Assembly: GCF_900199455.1 (NCBI RefSeq)
Contig: NZ_FZQR01000008.1
Coordinates: 248,001-312,000 of the forward strand
Direction: 5' to 3'
DNA length: 64,000 nucleotides
Source of the DNA: Mesorhizobium carmichaelinearum
Lineage (GTDB): Bacteria > Pseudomonadota > Alphaproteobacteria > Rhizobiales > Rhizobiaceae
This document shows, in pieces, positions 1 through 12,826 of this stretch. How positions within the stretch are numbered: the stretch's first letter is position 1; each line of letters begins with the position of its first letter. The notes beneath the pieces were generated by a model. That model worked only from the letters and a program-made list of their open reading frames with translations. It had not been told where the DNA came from and did no database searches. Both the position numbers and the translations under genes were made by a program.

Positions 1-577
1 AGAGCAGCCCAAAGGCACTGCCGCCGGCGGCAAGCGCGCCGCGATAGATGCTGCCGATATTGGCGCCGCTGACCAGTTGGATCAGCTCACCAATGCCGCC
101 GGGATGACCAAAATTGGTCGTCCATTGTTCGTTCAGCCAGTCGCCAATGACAGGCATGGTTGCGATCCAGTGCGGCGTCACGGCCCCGTGCCGATTGGTC
201 TCGATCGCCCAGCCAACCCACTCGCGCACCTCGTTGATGGCATAGGTGCCGGCAAGCGCGATCGGTATCACCAGGAAGGCGAGGATGAACAGGATAGCCA
301 GAGTGGCGGCGATGGTGCGGTTGCCGCCAACGCCGGCCAGCAGCCGCTGGTAAAGCGGCCAGCTGGCGAAAGCGATGACCAGTGCGGCCAGCACCGGGAA
401 CAGGAAGCCGTGGAAGAAATAGACGCCGGCGGCGACGATCAGCACCAGCAGCCAGCGCGCCGCCGATAGCGGCGGAATGACAGCCGACCGCAGCGGCGTC
501 GACAGGCCGAACAGGCGCTGCTGCCGTTCCGGTTTCTGGATCCTGGATTCCTTCAAACGCCCGTGTCTCCCAAACAC
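1..577 (-). CDS. AI-2E family (PerM/TqsA-type) permease, 3' end outside window
   Basis: The reverse-strand frame reads hydrophobic segments typical of the AI-2E exporter/PerM family: an N-terminal pair of membrane spans, then the INEVREWVGWAIETNRHG region and a GNRTIAATLAILFILAF segment. The frame runs off the left edge, so only the first ~190 residues are present. The start is uncertain. GTG at 577 or TTG at 556 are the in-frame choices after the upstream stop, and TTG has a GGGAG about ten bases ahead of it. Family members are inner-membrane proteins with 7-8 spans, and their substrates are mostly unproven. It lies downstream of a palindromic intergenic repeat and is not obviously co-transcribed with parC. 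Confidence 0.75.
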   Translation of the reverse strand, partial: MFGRHGRLKESRIQKPERQQRLFGLSTPLRSAVIPPLSAARWLLVLIVAAGVYFFHGFLFPVLAALVIAFASWPLYQRLLAGVGGNRTIAATLAILFILAFLVIPIALAGTYAINEVREWVGWAIETNRHGAVTPHWIATMPVIGDWLNEQWTTNFGHPGGIGELIQLVSGANIGSIYRGALAAGGSAFGLL

Positions 578-647
578 CCTTCCCCGTTATGCACTGATAT
601 AGTGCAGCAATCGTGACGATACTCCAAATGAGTTGGGTGATGCTGCC

Positions 648-836
648 AATCTCCCCCCTTGTGGGGGAGATGTCCGGCAGGACAGAGGGGGGCGCCGTAG
701 AGCGCCAACGTTGGTCTTCTGCGACCAAGAACCGAGACAGGTGTTGGGGGGCCATGACTTATTTGATAGGCCGGCGGGACAGCGCCCCCCTCTGGCCTGC
801 CGGCGATCTCCCCCACGAGGGGGGAGATCGCAGCGG
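648..836. repeat. Imperfect palindromic intergenic repeat (rhizobial type)
   Basis: The left arm starts AATCTCCCCCCTTGTGGGGG. The right arm ends with a CTCCCCCACGAGGGGGGAG block, and the inner arms (GAGGGGGGCGC and GCGCCCCCCTC) also pair. It can fold into one long hairpin. Similar CCCCTTGTGGGG units occur at four other gene boundaries in this window. It fills the gap between the permease and parC and may serve as a terminator for parC. Confidence 0.8.
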
Positions 837-3089
<2,253 letters not shown>

Positions 3090-3427
3090 GGGCTGGGACT
3101 AGCCGAGCGGGTGATTCGCGGCAAGAGGCGCGCACCGGACCGGACGACTTGTGCGCTGTTCTGCAACAGGAAACAGCAAGGTCGAGCTTGCCGGCCAACA
3201 TCAGTCTGTTACATGCCACATCTATTGCGAACCACGGTAACGCTCTACGGCCCGACCTTCATGCCAAATTCACTGCATTCTCCAATAGCATTCGGATGGG
3301 GTTTGCCTTTCGCCGCGATTTTTGACCATTGTGCCGGGACACGCCTTTTTCCCGTCCAGTTCGTCACGGAATGGTGATGGCGCGAAGAATTGAAAAACAA
3401 TTTCAGGACACTCTCAGGGACCTTGCG
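3090..3427. other. Intergenic, divergent promoters of parC and the exported protein
   Basis: No convincing gene. Any promoters for parC (leftward) and for the gene at 3428 (rightward) must lie here. I see no clear repeat or RNA. Confidence 0.5.
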
Positions 3428-4618
3428 ATGACAATCAAACGCTCAACTCTCCGGAAATTCGCTCTTTCGACCTTCTTGTTCACACTGCCGCTGAACGCGG
3501 CCCTTGCCCAGGACGCCGCGGTCGCCGACCGGCTTAAGGCGGCGCTGGCCGCCCAGGGCGTCGACATCTCCTGGACCGGCGTCACCGGCGACAACACCAG
3601 CATGGTGCTGCAGGGCGTTGCCATCAAGCCGGCGGCGGAAAAGGAAGCCCTCACCATCGGCGACGTCAAGCTTGAGAACGTGACCGCGGCCAATGGCGGC
3701 TTCGACATCGGCACCGTCTCGACCTCGGCCTTCGAACACAGCAAGGACGGCGTCACCCTCAACCTCAGCCCCTTCGTCATCCACGACATGACCGTTCCGG
3801 CCGATGGCGCCACCGGCCCGCTGGGCTCACTGATGATGTACAAGTCGGCTGAACTCTCCAACATGACGGTCAAGGTCGCCGACAAGACCGCCTTCTCGAT
3901 GGATGGGCTTGCCATCCAGATCACGCCGCCCGCGGACGGCAAGGCGATGGAATTCACCGGCAACACGGAAAAGTTCACTGCCGATCTGTCGCTGGTCGAC
4001 GATCCCAAGTCCAAGGAAGTCATCGACGCGCTCGGCTACCAGAACATCTCCGGCAATTTTGAGATGGCCGGCAACTGGCAGCCTTCGGACGGCAAGATGG
4101 AGCTGTCGAAATACGACATCTCCGTCGAGAATGCCGGCACGCTCGGCATGACCTTCGACCTCGGCGGCTACACGATGGACTTCATCAAGTCGCTGCAGGA
4201 AATGCAGAAGAAGATGGTCGCGCAGCCGGAAGGCGCCGACAATTCGGCGCAAGGCATGGCCATGCTCGGCCTGTTGCAGCAGCTTTCGTTCAACAGCGCC
4301 TCGATCCGCTTCGACGACGATTCGCTGACCGGCAAGGTGCTGGAATATGTCGGCAAGCAGCAAGGCATGTCGGCCAAGGACATCGCCAACCAGGCCAAGG
4401 CGATCGTGCCGTTCGGCATGGCGCAGCTCAACAACCCGGAACTGACGGCACAAGTGACGGCCGCGGTCAGCAAATATCTCGACGATCCGAAGAGCCTCGA
4501 AGTCTCGGCCGAGCCGCCGGCATCGGTGCCGTTCGCGCTGATCATGGCGGGCGCCATGTCCAACCCGCTCGACCTGCCGAAGACGCTTGGCGTCAGCGTC
4601 AAGGCGAACGAGGACTGA
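3428..4618 (+). CDS. Exported protein of unknown function
   Basis: 396 residues. The start at 3428 is chosen over upstream in-frame starts because an AGGGA site lies 7-8 bases ahead and the product then begins with a clean Sec signal peptide (MTIKRSTLRKF, hydrophobic core, cleavage after NAALA-Q). The mature protein is rich in short beta-strand-like segments with alternating hydrophobic residues (for example VTLNLSPFVIHDMTV and YKSAELSNMTVKV). This is reminiscent of periplasmic beta-rich proteins, but I do not recognise a family. It is followed by a strong terminator and looks monocistronic. Confidence 0.8.
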   Translation: MTIKRSTLRKFALSTFLFTLPLNAALAQDAAVADRLKAALAAQGVDISWTGVTGDNTSMVLQGVAIKPAAEKEALTIGDVKLENVTAANGGFDIGTVSTSAFEHSKDGVTLNLSPFVIHDMTVPADGATGPLGSLMMYKSAELSNMTVKVADKTAFSMDGLAIQITPPADGKAMEFTGNTEKFTADLSLVDDPKSKEVIDALGYQNISGNFEMAGNWQPSDGKMELSKYDISVENAGTLGMTFDLGGYTMDFIKSLQEMQKKMVAQPEGADNSAQGMAMLGLLQQLSFNSASIRFDDDSLTGKVLEYVGKQQGMSAKDIANQAKAIVPFGMAQLNNPELTAQVTAAVSKYLDDPKSLEVSAEPPASVPFALIMAGAMSNPLDLPKTLGVSVKANED

Positions 4619-4640
4619 TCGAACGGCCTCAAGACCAAGA

Positions 4641-4670
4641 AAAAGCCCGGCAGCGATGCCGGGCTTTCTT
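4641..4670 (+). terminator. Rho-independent terminator
   Basis: AAAGCCCGGCA, four-base loop region, TGCCGGGCTTTCTT. It has a strong GC stem and a short T run, 22 bases after the stop at 4618, and may also stop transcripts of aspS from the other side. Confidence 0.85.
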
Positions 4671-4734
4671 GTGGGATTATCGAGTCGAAAGAATCGGTTC
4701 TGCCGGTTTTTTAAAGTACCGCCGAAACTCGCGA

Positions 4735-6525
<1,791 letters not shown>

Positions 6526-6664
6526 TGTCATTGTCAAAAGTCCGGGGTGCTGGGTTGCGGCCGAAGCATCAAAGCCCGGCCCAAAATTTGCGCGAAAAGC
6601 GCATGTGAGGCCGGATTTGTCAAGGCAAGCGGGCGATCCCGATGCCCGGCATGCCGCCAAGTGT

Positions 6665-7423
6665 TCAAGCGAAGTGGATTTCAGCGCCCTGGCGTTCGAA
6701 ATCGGCGAGGATCGCGGCCGGCGCGGTCTTTTCGACCACCAGATGGCGGATCGCATCGGCCCCGGCGACGCGATAGGGTGCTGCGGTGGCGAGCTTGTCG
6801 TTGGTGACGGCGATGACGATGCCGGCGCTGTTCTTGGCCATAGCCCGCTTCACTTCGGCCTCGGCCGAATCGAATGCCGTCACACCACGTGAGGCATCCA
6901 GTCCGCAGGAGCCGAGGAAAAACAGATCGGCGCCAAGCTGCGCAATGGCGGCCAGCGTGTCGGCGCCGACGCAGGTTCCGAGGTCGCGGACGAACCTGCC
7001 GCCGAGCATCGTCAGCTCGACCAGGGGATGGTCGGACAGCGCCGAGGCAACACCGAGCGAATTGGTGGCAATGGTCAGTTCAAGGTCGCGCGGAATGGCC
7101 TTGGCGATGGCAACGTTGGTGCTGCCGCCGTCGATGAACAGGGTCTGCCCCCTGGAGAGCAACGCCACGGCCGTGCCTGCCAGCCGCGCCTTCTCCTCGA
7201 CCGCATGGCCGCCGCGCAGACCGATGGGGGCCGCGGCAAAGGGCGCCGCCGCAACCGCGCCGCCATAGACCCGGCGGCAGTGCCCGGCTTTCGCCAGTTC
7301 CCTGAGGTCGCGGCGCACCGTGTCTTCCGAAACGCCGAAGCGGCTCGCCAGTTCGCCGGCGAGCACTCTCCCCTCCGCCGCGAGGCGGTCGCGGATAAGC
7401 TGGTGCCGTTGATCGGTCAGCAT
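6665..7423 (-). CDS. DeoR/GlpR-family transcriptional regulator
   Basis: 252 residues. The N-terminal winged helix (LASRFGVSEDTVRRDLREL, about residues 25-43) is the DeoR DNA-binding signature. The rest is a DeoR C-terminal sensor domain with the LFIDGGSTNVAIA phosphosugar-binding loop and LGSCGLDASRGVTAFD. Family members repress sugar genes and are released by a phosphorylated sugar. It is transcribed away from an MFS carrier, and the shared gap holds regularly spaced TGCA repeats, so it likely controls itself and the carrier. It could also act on the kinase and aldolase-like genes downstream. Confidence 0.9.
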   Translation of the reverse strand: MLTDQRHQLIRDRLAAEGRVLAGELASRFGVSEDTVRRDLRELAKAGHCRRVYGGAVAAAPFAAAPIGLRGGHAVEEKARLAGTAVALLSRGQTLFIDGGSTNVAIAKAIPRDLELTIATNSLGVASALSDHPLVELTMLGGRFVRDLGTCVGADTLAAIAQLGADLFFLGSCGLDASRGVTAFDSAEAEVKRAMAKNSAGIVIAVTNDKLATAAPYRVAGADAIRHLVVEKTAPAAILADFERQGAEIHFA

Positions 7424-7443
7424 TGCCTGTTCCTATTTCTATT

Positions 7444-7476
7444 TGCACGTTCTTGCATGTTCTGCACGTTTGTGCA
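7444..7476. promoter_or_regulatory. Candidate DeoR operator: four TGCA repeats
   Basis: TGCA occurs at 7444, 7454, 7463 and 7473, spaced 10, 9 and 10 bases, within TTGCACGTTC-like units. One helical turn per repeat puts all copies on one face of the DNA. It lies 20 bases upstream of the DeoR start and 58 bases before the MFS gene. Confidence 0.6.
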
Positions 7477-7534
7477 AGGAGTGACCAATCGGGCTGCTGG
7501 ACAAGCTCGCCTCTCCTCCTTTGAAAGCACCGTG

Positions 7535-8743
7535 ATGCGCTTTGGCCTCAACCTTGCCCCACAACACCGCGTCTATGCCGGGTTCGCGATCTATTCCTTC
7601 GCGATGGGCAACATTTTTCCGCGGCTGCCCGATATCAAGCAGGCCATGGGCATCGAGGACGGCACGCTCGGCCTCGCCCTGATCGGAACGCCGATCGGCA
7701 CCTTGACGGCGCTGACGCTGGCGACGCCGCTGCTCGAGCGCGTCGGCTTCCGCCGCGCGCTGCTTGCCCTGGTCCCGCTGGTGGCGCTTGCCTATGCCAT
7801 CGCGGTGCATGCGCCGGGTCCGCTGGCGCTTTTCCTGATGCTCTTCCCGGTCGGCCTGATGATCGGCAGTGTCGAGATCATGCTCAATGTCGAGGCCGAC
7901 CGGACCGAATTCCTGCTCAAGCGCCGCATCATGAACCGCGCGCATTCGTTCTGGAGCATCGGCTTTTTCGGGGCCGGCCTGTTCGGCGCGGCGCTGGCGC
8001 ATCTCGGCATATCGCCGCAACTGCATCTGGCGCTGATCGTGCCGATCGTCGCGATCTCGATGGCGCTGTTCCTCGGCGGCTACCAGCCGGCACCAAGCCG
8101 TTTTGCGGGCACCGGCGAGAAGGCACCCGTGCTGGCGCGGCCGACATTGCCGATCCTCGTCCTCGTCGCGGTGACGCTCTCGGCGATGCTGATGGAAGGC
8201 GCCAGCATCGACTGGTCGGCGATCTATATGCGCACGGTGTTCGACTCAGGTCCTTTCGTCGCCGGCTTCACCGTGGCGCTGTTCGCCTTCTCTCAGGCAA
8301 CCACGCGCTTCTTCGCCGACAGTTTCGTCGACCGCCATTCGCCGAGCGGCGTGGCGCGAGTGCTGCTGGTGATGATGGCGGCCGGCGTGCTGATTGTCTT
8401 TTTCTCGCCCGCGCCGTTCTTCTCCATGCTGGGCTTTGCTCTTCTGGGGATCGGCACCAGCGCCCTCTTCCCGCTGGCGATCTCGGCCGCCGCCCAGCGG
8501 ACGGACCGGCCGGCGGCGATCAATGTCGCGGCGCTGTCGCAGATCTCCTTCGTCGCCTTCCTGCTCGGCCCGCCGCTGCTTGGCTTCGTCTCCGACCATT
8601 GGGGCATCCGCTCGGCCTTTGGCATCGGCATACCGTTCATCATCCTCAGCCTGCTGACCGCAGGATCGCTTGGCCGGCGGCCGGCCGCCGATAAACCCGC
8701 CGCGCCGGCAGACAAGATACTGGCGCGGGTAGCAGAAGGGTGA
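7535..8743 (+). CDS. Major facilitator superfamily transporter (YbjJ-like)
   Basis: About 402 residues and twelve predicted membrane spans with a hydrophilic middle loop (about residues 180-200). It begins MRFGLNLAPQHRVYAGFAIY. The loop between spans 2 and 3 (LLERVGFRRALLAL) and the helix motif EGASIDWSAIYMRTVF in the second half resemble YbjJ-type carriers linked to DeoR regulators. The start is uncertain. The ATG at 7535 has only a weak ribosome site, with GTG directly before it; longer frames upstream would overlap the regulator and are rejected. The substrate is unknown, and a sugar is suggested by context only. Confidence 0.8.
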   Translation: MRFGLNLAPQHRVYAGFAIYSFAMGNIFPRLPDIKQAMGIEDGTLGLALIGTPIGTLTALTLATPLLERVGFRRALLALVPLVALAYAIAVHAPGPLALFLMLFPVGLMIGSVEIMLNVEADRTEFLLKRRIMNRAHSFWSIGFFGAGLFGAALAHLGISPQLHLALIVPIVAISMALFLGGYQPAPSRFAGTGEKAPVLARPTLPILVLVAVTLSAMLMEGASIDWSAIYMRTVFDSGPFVAGFTVALFAFSQATTRFFADSFVDRHSPSGVARVLLVMMAAGVLIVFFSPAPFFSMLGFALLGIGTSALFPLAISAAAQRTDRPAAINVAALSQISFVAFLLGPPLLGFVSDHWGIRSAFGIGIPFIILSLLTAGSLGRRPAADKPAAPADKILARVAEG

Positions 8744-8787
8744 ATGCGCCTCGCTCGTCAAATGACGGGAGAAAGGGGCAAAAGGGC

Positions 8788-10071
8788 TCAGGCGGTGCGC
8801 CCGCGGCAAGCCGCGTCGTAATCGGCCAGCACCTGGCCGATCGCGTCGTGAAGAATGGCGTTTGGATCTCCCGCCGGCCCGAGCGCGGCCGGTACCATCG
8901 GCAGGAACTGCCGCATCAGCGTTTCGGGAATGCTGACGCCGTTGAGCGCCTCTTGCAGGCGGCCGACGGCAACGGCGGCGGCGGGGTTGTTCCAGTAGTA
9001 GCGAATGCGGTCGCTGTAGCTGTAATGCCGCTGCAGATGGAGGTTGGTTTCATTGCCATGATAGTGGCTGTGCCAATGGCCGGGCGCTGCCAGCATCACG
9101 CGTTCCATCGTGCGGGCAAGCGACCTGTCGCCATAGTCCGCGATCATTTCGCTGGCGATCAGGTCGAGCCCGTAAAGCGCCTCGCGCAAGGCGAATGTCA
9201 GGCCTGGACCCACTTTAAGGATCGGAAAGCCGTTACCGACAAGCGCGGTCAGCGCCGCGCGGCTCTGGTAGTCCGTGGAATGCGCCTCGTAGACGAGCGA
9301 CGGTTCCTCGTCGAGCAAACCGGTCAGCGGCTTCGATGCCTCGGGCCTGTAGGCGACGACGTTCTGGCTGCCGAACTCGACGCCGGGCTGCACGACAACG
9401 GCAATTACGCGACCAAACGCTTCCGCCAGACCCTCGCGGGCAAAGATCTCGCGATGAACCTCGATGGTGCGGCGCGCCGCCGCCGCCTCGGTGGGCTTGA
9501 GCTCGCTGATCGCGTGATCGACGCCGCCCGGGGCGGGAACCTCGGTGCCGATAATGTAGACTGGCAATGCGCCACCGGCCGCGCGCGCCGCCTTTTCTGC
9601 CGCCTTGGCCAGTCGCGCCGCCCGGGTCGCGATGGTCTCGTCATCCAGGGCTGCCGGCTCGCCGGCGCAGCCCATCGACGCGTCGAGATGGATCTTGCTG
9701 AAACCGGCCCAGACATAAGCGGTGACCATGGCCTCGGCCTTGTTCATCGCTTGTGCGGCCAGCTCCGTGCGCCACGGGTTCGGTCCGAGATGGTCGCCGC
9801 CAAAGATGATGCGCTGGGGGTTGAGACCTTCCCTGTTGGCGATCTCCAGCACGAAGGCGACGAACAGGTCCGGGGTCATCCCGGTGTAGCCACCGAACTG
9901 GTTGACCTGGTTGCAGGTTGCCTCGATCAGCAGCGAGGCTTCCTTGTCGGCGACGGCACGCCTGATCGCCGTCTGGATCACCAGCGGATGGGCCGAGCAG
10001 ATCGAGGTGATGCCGTAGGGCGATCCGTTTCTGTGCGCGGTGGCGAGAGCTGCGAGCGGATTGGCCATCAT
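8788..10071 (-). CDS. GatZ/KbaZ-family protein (probable D-tagatose-6-phosphate 4-epimerase)
   Basis: 427 residues. It matches the family annotated as class II D-tagatose-bisphosphate aldolase non-catalytic subunit: GITSICSAHPLVIQ near the N-terminus, NQFGGYTGMTP, FGGDHLGPNPWR, IHLDASMGCAGEP, and the conserved tail with HYSYSDRIRYYW. No catalytic GatY/KbaY partner is present in the window. As I recall, stand-alone members of this family interconvert tagatose-6-phosphate and fructose-6-phosphate, which would fit the adjacent sugar kinase. That activity is an inference here. Its start ATGATG overlaps the kinase stop by four bases, so the two are translated together. Confidence 0.85.
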   Translation of the reverse strand: MMANPLAALATAHRNGSPYGITSICSAHPLVIQTAIRRAVADKEASLLIEATCNQVNQFGGYTGMTPDLFVAFVLEIANREGLNPQRIIFGGDHLGPNPWRTELAAQAMNKAEAMVTAYVWAGFSKIHLDASMGCAGEPAALDDETIATRAARLAKAAEKAARAAGGALPVYIIGTEVPAPGGVDHAISELKPTEAAAARRTIEVHREIFAREGLAEAFGRVIAVVVQPGVEFGSQNVVAYRPEASKPLTGLLDEEPSLVYEAHSTDYQSRAALTALVGNGFPILKVGPGLTFALREALYGLDLIASEMIADYGDRSLARTMERVMLAAPGHWHSHYHGNETNLHLQRHYSYSDRIRYYWNNPAAAVAVGRLQEALNGVSIPETLMRQFLPMVPAALGPAGDPNAILHDAIGQVLADYDAACRGRTA

Positions 10072-11048
10072 GTCGCCCTCTGGGTCCCGGCAATGAAATC
10101 GTCAAGCACGTCGAAGCCGGCAAGGCCCTCCATGGGCCCACGCCGCGTGACGTTGCGGGCGCCGGCGGCATTGGCATAAAACAGCGCCTTGGCAGGCTCC
10201 ATCCCCTTGCGCCGGCAGGTCAGGTAGGTCGCGCCGAAACAGTCGCCGGCCCCGGTGGGGTCGACTTCTTCCACCAGGAAGCCGGCACAGTCGATCCTGC
10301 TGCCATCGGCGCCGAAACGGGTAGAACCGGCAGCGCCGCGTTTCAGCACAATCTCGCCGACGCCCCGGGCGATCAGCGCCGTCACCGCCTGGCGTTCGTC
10401 ATCGACGCCGGCGGCGGCAAGCAGCTCGTCGCCGGAAGGCAGCAGCAGATCCGCATCGTCGACCAGCGCGGAGAATTGCGCGCCGTCGGCGCCGTCGATC
10501 AGTTCCTTGCGCACATTCGGATCGAAGGAGGTCGAGCCGCCGCGGGCACGCACGGCCTTCGCGGTATAGGCGACGATCTCCTTCAGCCCGGATACGGACA
10601 GGGTCGACCCCATGACATGCAGATGGCCTGCCTTGTCCGCCAGTTGGCGCGCCTCGGCGGTAAGCCGGATCTGCCCGGCGGCGGATTCGGCGATGTTGTA
10701 GACGAAGTCCCGGCCGCCGTCCGGCCTGTAGCGCACGAACGCGCTTCCCGTCGGGTAGCGGTCGCTGACGACCACGGCCGAGACGTCGACGCCGTCGCGC
10801 CGGAGCCTTTCCAGGTTGATGGTTCCAAAATCGTCGCGGCCGACGCAGCCGATGAGGCCGGCGCCGCCGCCGAGCCTTGCGACCTGATCGATGAAGATGG
10901 CCGGTGCCCCGCTCGGATAGGGGCCCATCAGCGTCAGCGGCTCGAGGAAGCCCAGACCCCGCTCCGTCGCCATGATCTCGACCAGGATTTCGCCGGCGAC
11001 TATCGTCGGCCCCGTGGATTCGGAGGCGATCTCCCTTCGGCGGTTCAT
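10068..11048 (-). CDS. PfkB-family sugar kinase (tagatose kinase-like)
   Basis: 326 residues. It has a ribokinase fold: the glycine pair region GGGAGLIGCVGRDDFG (60-75) and the C-terminal PfkB signature DPTGAGDCFGATYL (263-276), with Asp269 as the likely catalytic base. The start at 11048 follows an AGGGA site; a longer open frame upstream is not supported. It is first gene of a two-gene leftward operon with the GatZ-type protein, and is divergent from the polyol substrate-binding protein. Together they suggest phosphorylation of a ketohexose such as tagatose to its 6-phosphate. Substrate specificity cannot be read from sequence. Confidence 0.85.
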   Translation of the reverse strand: MNRRREIASESTGPTIVAGEILVEIMATERGLGFLEPLTLMGPYPSGAPAIFIDQVARLGGGAGLIGCVGRDDFGTINLERLRRDGVDVSAVVVSDRYPTGSAFVRYRPDGGRDFVYNIAESAAGQIRLTAEARQLADKAGHLHVMGSTLSVSGLKEIVAYTAKAVRARGGSTSFDPNVRKELIDGADGAQFSALVDDADLLLPSGDELLAAAGVDDERQAVTALIARGVGEIVLKRGAAGSTRFGADGSRIDCAGFLVEEVDPTGAGDCFGATYLTCRRKGMEPAKALFYANAAGARNVTRRGPMEGLAGFDVLDDFIAGTQRAT

Positions 11049-11303
11049 TCCCTGCAATTCCTTCTCCCCCAGCCGCGCGCCGGTCACGGCGAGCCGACTG
11101 CACGATAGCGCCTGTCCGCAGCCGACGTAAATTGCGGCAAGGTTGAAGTCAACAGAAACTGCACGTACGTCCACTTATTTTACTGCGCATGCGGCTTTCT
11201 TCGTCGTCCCGGATGGCGAACCATCAAGCGTAGGGCGAAGGCATGACGCCAGAATCAGGCGACGATACGCTTGACTTGGCTTTCCTGTAGCGCAATAAAA
11301 TGT

Positions 11304-11331
11304 ATACGCATGTTCACTTACACATGCGCAT
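11304..11331. promoter_or_regulatory. Palindromic operator candidate in the divergent sugar promoter
   Basis: Arms ATACGCATGT and ACATGCGCAT pair with one mismatch across eight bases. It sits 20 bases before the substrate-binding protein start and within the region shared with the leftward kinase gene. The symmetry suits a LacI-family dimer, and such a gene lies at 14929. A further GCGCATGCGGC occurs near 11185. Confidence 0.55.
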
Positions 11332-11350
11332 TCGTAAAGGAGGAGACGAA

Positions 11351-12670
11351 ATGCTGAGAGGTAAGCGTATCGGAATTCTTGGCCTGTCGGCCGCCGCTTC
11401 GGCACTGGCGGCCAGCGCCGCCCTGTCCGAGGAGATCACGGTTGCGACGGTCAACAATGGCGACATGATCATCATGCAGAAGCTGTCACCGGAATGGGAG
11501 AAGGCGACCGGCAACAAGGTCAACTGGGTAGTGCTGGAGGAAAACGTCCTGCGCGAGCGGGTCACCACCGACATTGCCACCAAGGGCGGTCAGTTCGACG
11601 TACTGACCATCGGTGGCTATGAGACCCCGATCTGGGGCAAGAGCGGCTGGCTGACATCGCTCAACGATCTCGGCGACGATTACGACTATGACGACCTGAT
11701 CGCTCCGGTGCGCAGCGGCCTGACCGTCGACGGCAAGCTCTATGCCGTCCCCTTCTACGCCGAAAGCTCCTTCACGCTCTACCGCAAGGATCTGTTCGAC
11801 GCCGCCGGCCTGAAGATGCCGGAGCAGCCCACCTATGACCAGATCACGGAATTCGCCGACAAGCTCACAGACAAGTCGAAGGAACAATACGGCCTGTGCC
11901 TGCGCGGCAAGCCGGGCTGGGGCGAGAACATGGCCTTTGTCGGCACGCTGGTGAACACGTTCGGCGGCCGCTGGTTCGACATGGACTGGAAGCCGCAGAT
12001 CAATTCCGACGCGTGGAAGAAGGCGATCGGCTGGTATGTCGATACGATGAAAAAGGATGGTCCTCCGGGAATAAGCTCCAACGGTTTCAACGAGAACCAG
12101 ACGTTGTTCGCCTCCGGCCATTGCGCCATGTGGATCGACGCCACGTCGGCGGCGGGTCGCGTCTATGATCCGAAGCAAAGCAAGGTCGCCGACAAGGTTG
12201 CCTTCGCCAAGGCGCCGGTGGCGGTCACGCCAAACGGTTCGGCCTGGGGCTGGGCATGGAGCCTCGCCATCCCGGCCTCGACGAAGAAGGCGGATGCAGC
12301 AAAATCCTTCGTCAAGTGGGCAACTTCGAAAGCCTATGTCCAGCGCGTCGGCGAGACCGAAGGCTGGGTCGCGGCACCTCCGGGAACCCGCAAGTCCACC
12401 TATGCCAGCCCGGACTACCAGAAGGCCGCGCCCTTCGCCACGACGGTGCTTGCCGCGATCGAATCCGCCGATCCGACCAAGCAGACCAAGGATCCGGTTC
12501 CCTATACCGGCATCCAGTTCGTCGCCATCCCTGAATTCCAGGGCATCGGGACCGATGTCGGTCAGGCGATCGCCGCAGCGGTGACCGGCCAGCAGTCAGT
12601 CGACGACGCGCTCAACGGCGCCCAGACCGCCGTGGAGAAGACAATGACGGAAGCCGGCTACATCAAATAA
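11351..12670 (+). CDS. ABC transporter substrate-binding protein, sorbitol/mannitol (SmoE) type
   Basis: 439 residues. A near-perfect ribosome site (AAAGGAGGAG) precedes ATG 11351. The N-terminus is a signal peptide (basic MLRGKR, hydrophobic alanine-rich core, cleavage near ALS-EE), so the protein is periplasmic. The body is a family 1 extracellular solute-binding protein, with polyol-type signatures GGYETPIWGKSGWL, PFYAESSFTLYRKDLFDAAG and the GSAWGWAWSLAIP stretch. In known operons of this type, two permeases and an ATPase follow. Here a hairpin, a palindromic repeat and a dehydrogenase follow instead, so the binding protein is orphaned. Confidence 0.92.
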   Translation: MLRGKRIGILGLSAAASALAASAALSEEITVATVNNGDMIIMQKLSPEWEKATGNKVNWVVLEENVLRERVTTDIATKGGQFDVLTIGGYETPIWGKSGWLTSLNDLGDDYDYDDLIAPVRSGLTVDGKLYAVPFYAESSFTLYRKDLFDAAGLKMPEQPTYDQITEFADKLTDKSKEQYGLCLRGKPGWGENMAFVGTLVNTFGGRWFDMDWKPQINSDAWKKAIGWYVDTMKKDGPPGISSNGFNENQTLFASGHCAMWIDATSAAGRVYDPKQSKVADKVAFAKAPVAVTPNGSAWGWAWSLAIPASTKKADAAKSFVKWATSKAYVQRVGETEGWVAAPPGTRKSTYASPDYQKAAPFATTVLAAIESADPTKQTKDPVPYTGIQFVAIPEFQGIGTDVGQAIAAAVTGQQSVDDALNGAQTAVEKTMTEAGYIK

Positions 12671-12691
12671 GCAGACTCGAAACCCAAACAA

Positions 12692-12721
12692 CCAGGGGGC
12701 GGAACGTGCGCCGCCCCTTGG
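12692..12721 (+). terminator. Hairpin after substrate-binding protein gene
   Basis: CCAGGGGGCGG and CCGCCCCTTGG pair across an eight-base loop, 22 bases after the stop. There is no T run, so it may stabilise or attenuate rather than fully terminate, as is common after binding-protein genes. Confidence 0.6.
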
Positions 12722-12782
12722 CGATCCCGGCCTGTCATACCTCCCGTTGCAGCGGGCCGGGAGGATGCACGGATCCGCTGAA

Positions 12783-12826
12783 GCAATTCCAGGAAAAGCG
12801 CCTGGCGGTTTTCCCATAGGAATTGC
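12783..12826. repeat. Short palindromic repeat, GCAATTCC type
   Basis: Outer arms GCAATTCC and GGAATTGC enclose inner arms GGAAAA and TTTTCC. I recall this unit as common in rhizobial intergenic DNA. It stands exactly where transporter membrane genes would be expected. Confidence 0.65.

Noticed and set aside
8740..10179. 479-codon open frame on the plus strand
   Set aside because: Antisense to the GatZ-type gene and crosses a gene boundary.
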